This document shows positions 63,124-64,000 of a DNA stretch of 64,000 bases, piece by piece. Origin of the DNA: Fistularia commersonii (taxonomy: Eukaryota > Chordata > Actinopteri > Syngnathiformes > Fistulariidae); assembly GCA_037954325.1 (NCBI GenBank), contig JBBMNZ010000013.1, positions 10,828,501 to 10,892,500 of the forward strand. The letters are read 5' to 3'. The notes below the pieces were generated by a model. That model was not told the origin of the DNA, searched no databases, and saw only the letters and a program-made list of their open reading frames with translations. Made by a program: the position numbers and the translations under genes. Within the stretch, counting starts at the first letter, position 1, and each line of letters starts with the position of its first letter.

Positions 63124-63368
63124 TCGGTTCGGTTCGGTCATGTACAGAGAAGAGAGTGAATATATTGGTAGACGGATGCTGGAATTAGAGCTGCCAGGCA
63201 AGAGGTCTCGAGGAAGACCAAAGAGAAGATTTATGGACGTAGTGAGAGAGGATATGAAGGTAGCTGGTGTGGGAGAGGAAGATACAGAGAATAGGGTTAG
63301 ATGGAGAAGGTTGACTCGCTGTGGCAACCCCTGACGGGAAAAGCCGAAAGAAGAAGAAGAAGAAGAAG
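63124..63368 (+). mobile_element. RTE-type LINE, 5'-truncated, with GAA tail and target duplication
   Basis: A 3' fragment of the same family as at 16407 and 31725. The frame 63140-63334 reads YREESEYIGRRMLELELPGK, then RSRGRPKRRFMDVVREDMKV, then ENRVRWRRLTRCGNP, without a stop until the natural terminator. The terminal block TCGCTGTGGCAACCCCTGAC (63316-63335) is followed by GGGAAAAGCCGAAAG and seven GAA/AAG units. It is the least degraded member of this family in the window, so probably the youngest insertion. The leading TCGGTTCGG is a short tandem at the truncation point. Confidence 0.92.
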
Positions 63369-63385
63369 ATATACTCTCCCTTCCT
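63369..63385. repeat. Right 17-base target duplication of an RTE LINE
   Basis: ATATACTCTCCCTTCCT, matching 63107-63123, directly after the GAA tail. Confidence 0.9.
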
Positions 63386-64000
63386 CTGTCTCTCTCTCAC
63401 AAAAATGCAAACTCACACACACAAATGGATGCATATTGCCAAACTTAGTATTTGTAGATACCTCATGGATCTTGACTCTTGATTTTCAGTCTTTCAATTG
63501 TCTCAACCCTTGGAAACCTGGGCACACTACTTAGGGTCAGTTGGCTTAATAATGCCAAATAGCCAATAGCCATTTCTGAGGGCAGACAGAAAATATATTG
63601 TTGGTTTCACTAAATTTGTAATATCAATATATATTTATAAAAGCATTTAGAATAGCAACAGCAAAAGTGATTCTAACATGAAATATAAAATTCAAGATTA
63701 AAAGTGTTCACTGTCATATTTATAGTGTGGAAACATGATTCCCCGTATACTGAAATTCTTACTTTGCTGTCCACAGTGCATTTAGATATGTATTGATAAG
63801 AAATAATGACAGTGTAATTACAAATTATTCTAAATATGAACAGTGTTTGCAGTGCCAACATACATATATATACATACACCCCCCCATATATATGTATATG
63901 TATATATATATATATTTGTGTGTGTATGTATACACACAGACACACACGCACACTCAAACAAACACACACACACATATATTCTTATACAGACACACACATA
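63386..64000. other. AT-rich DNA ending in TA/CA low-complexity sequence
   Basis: No gene. 63862-63995 is a mixture of TATA, GTGT and CACA tracts; the reverse open frame over it is a repeat artefact. Confidence 0.6.

Overview
The window looks like teleost fish nuclear DNA. It is AT-rich and gene-poor, full of microsatellites, and carries fish-type retrotransposons: Rex3 (RTE clade), a second RTE-type LINE family, Rex1/CR1-like LINE, a Penelope-like element and tRNA-derived SINEs. I cannot name the species. I see one protein-coding gene and no rRNA, tRNA, CRISPR or bacterial-type features. All identifications are from reading the sequence and from family knowledge, without database searches.

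The gene lies on the minus strand at 46126-47943. It is an intact intronless coding exon for a LINGO-type leucine-rich-repeat/Ig single-pass membrane protein, best matched by eye to LINGO2 (fish lingo2 or its paralogue lingo2b). A clear splice acceptor at 47980-47981 shows that non-coding 5' exons lie further right, at higher coordinates, so 48 kb to the end of the window is probably intron or upstream sequence of this gene. I could not locate those exons.

From about 2 to 40 kb the window is a graveyard of decayed transposons. Rex3 copies are at 2.1, 5.3, 11.5, 19.4 and 39.3 kb. Copies of the second RTE family are at 16.4, 17.2, 20.4, 30-35 and 36 kb, with one more at 63.1 kb. Rex1/CR1-like pieces are at 8.6 and 22.2 kb, a hAT (ZBED-like) transposase fossil at 26.4 kb and a Penelope GIY-YIG fragment at 28.3 kb. 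None has an intact reading frame. Several can be read as single insertion events: the 39.3 kb Rex3 copy has an inverted 5' half and an 8-base target duplication; the 30-35 kb RTE cluster is bounded by the same 17-mer at both ends; the 63.1 kb RTE has a 17-base duplication and a SINE at 49.4 kb a 10-base duplication.

From about 40.4 to 49.4 kb, around the LINGO exon, there is almost no recognisable transposon. The remainder (49.8-63 kb) is mostly unique AT-rich sequence with long CA, GT and AT microsatellites. A few stretches have the look of conserved non-coding DNA, which would suit a LINGO2-type gene desert, but that cannot be shown from one genome. I found no convincing new biological system; the most informative structures are the insertion-event records listed in the findings.
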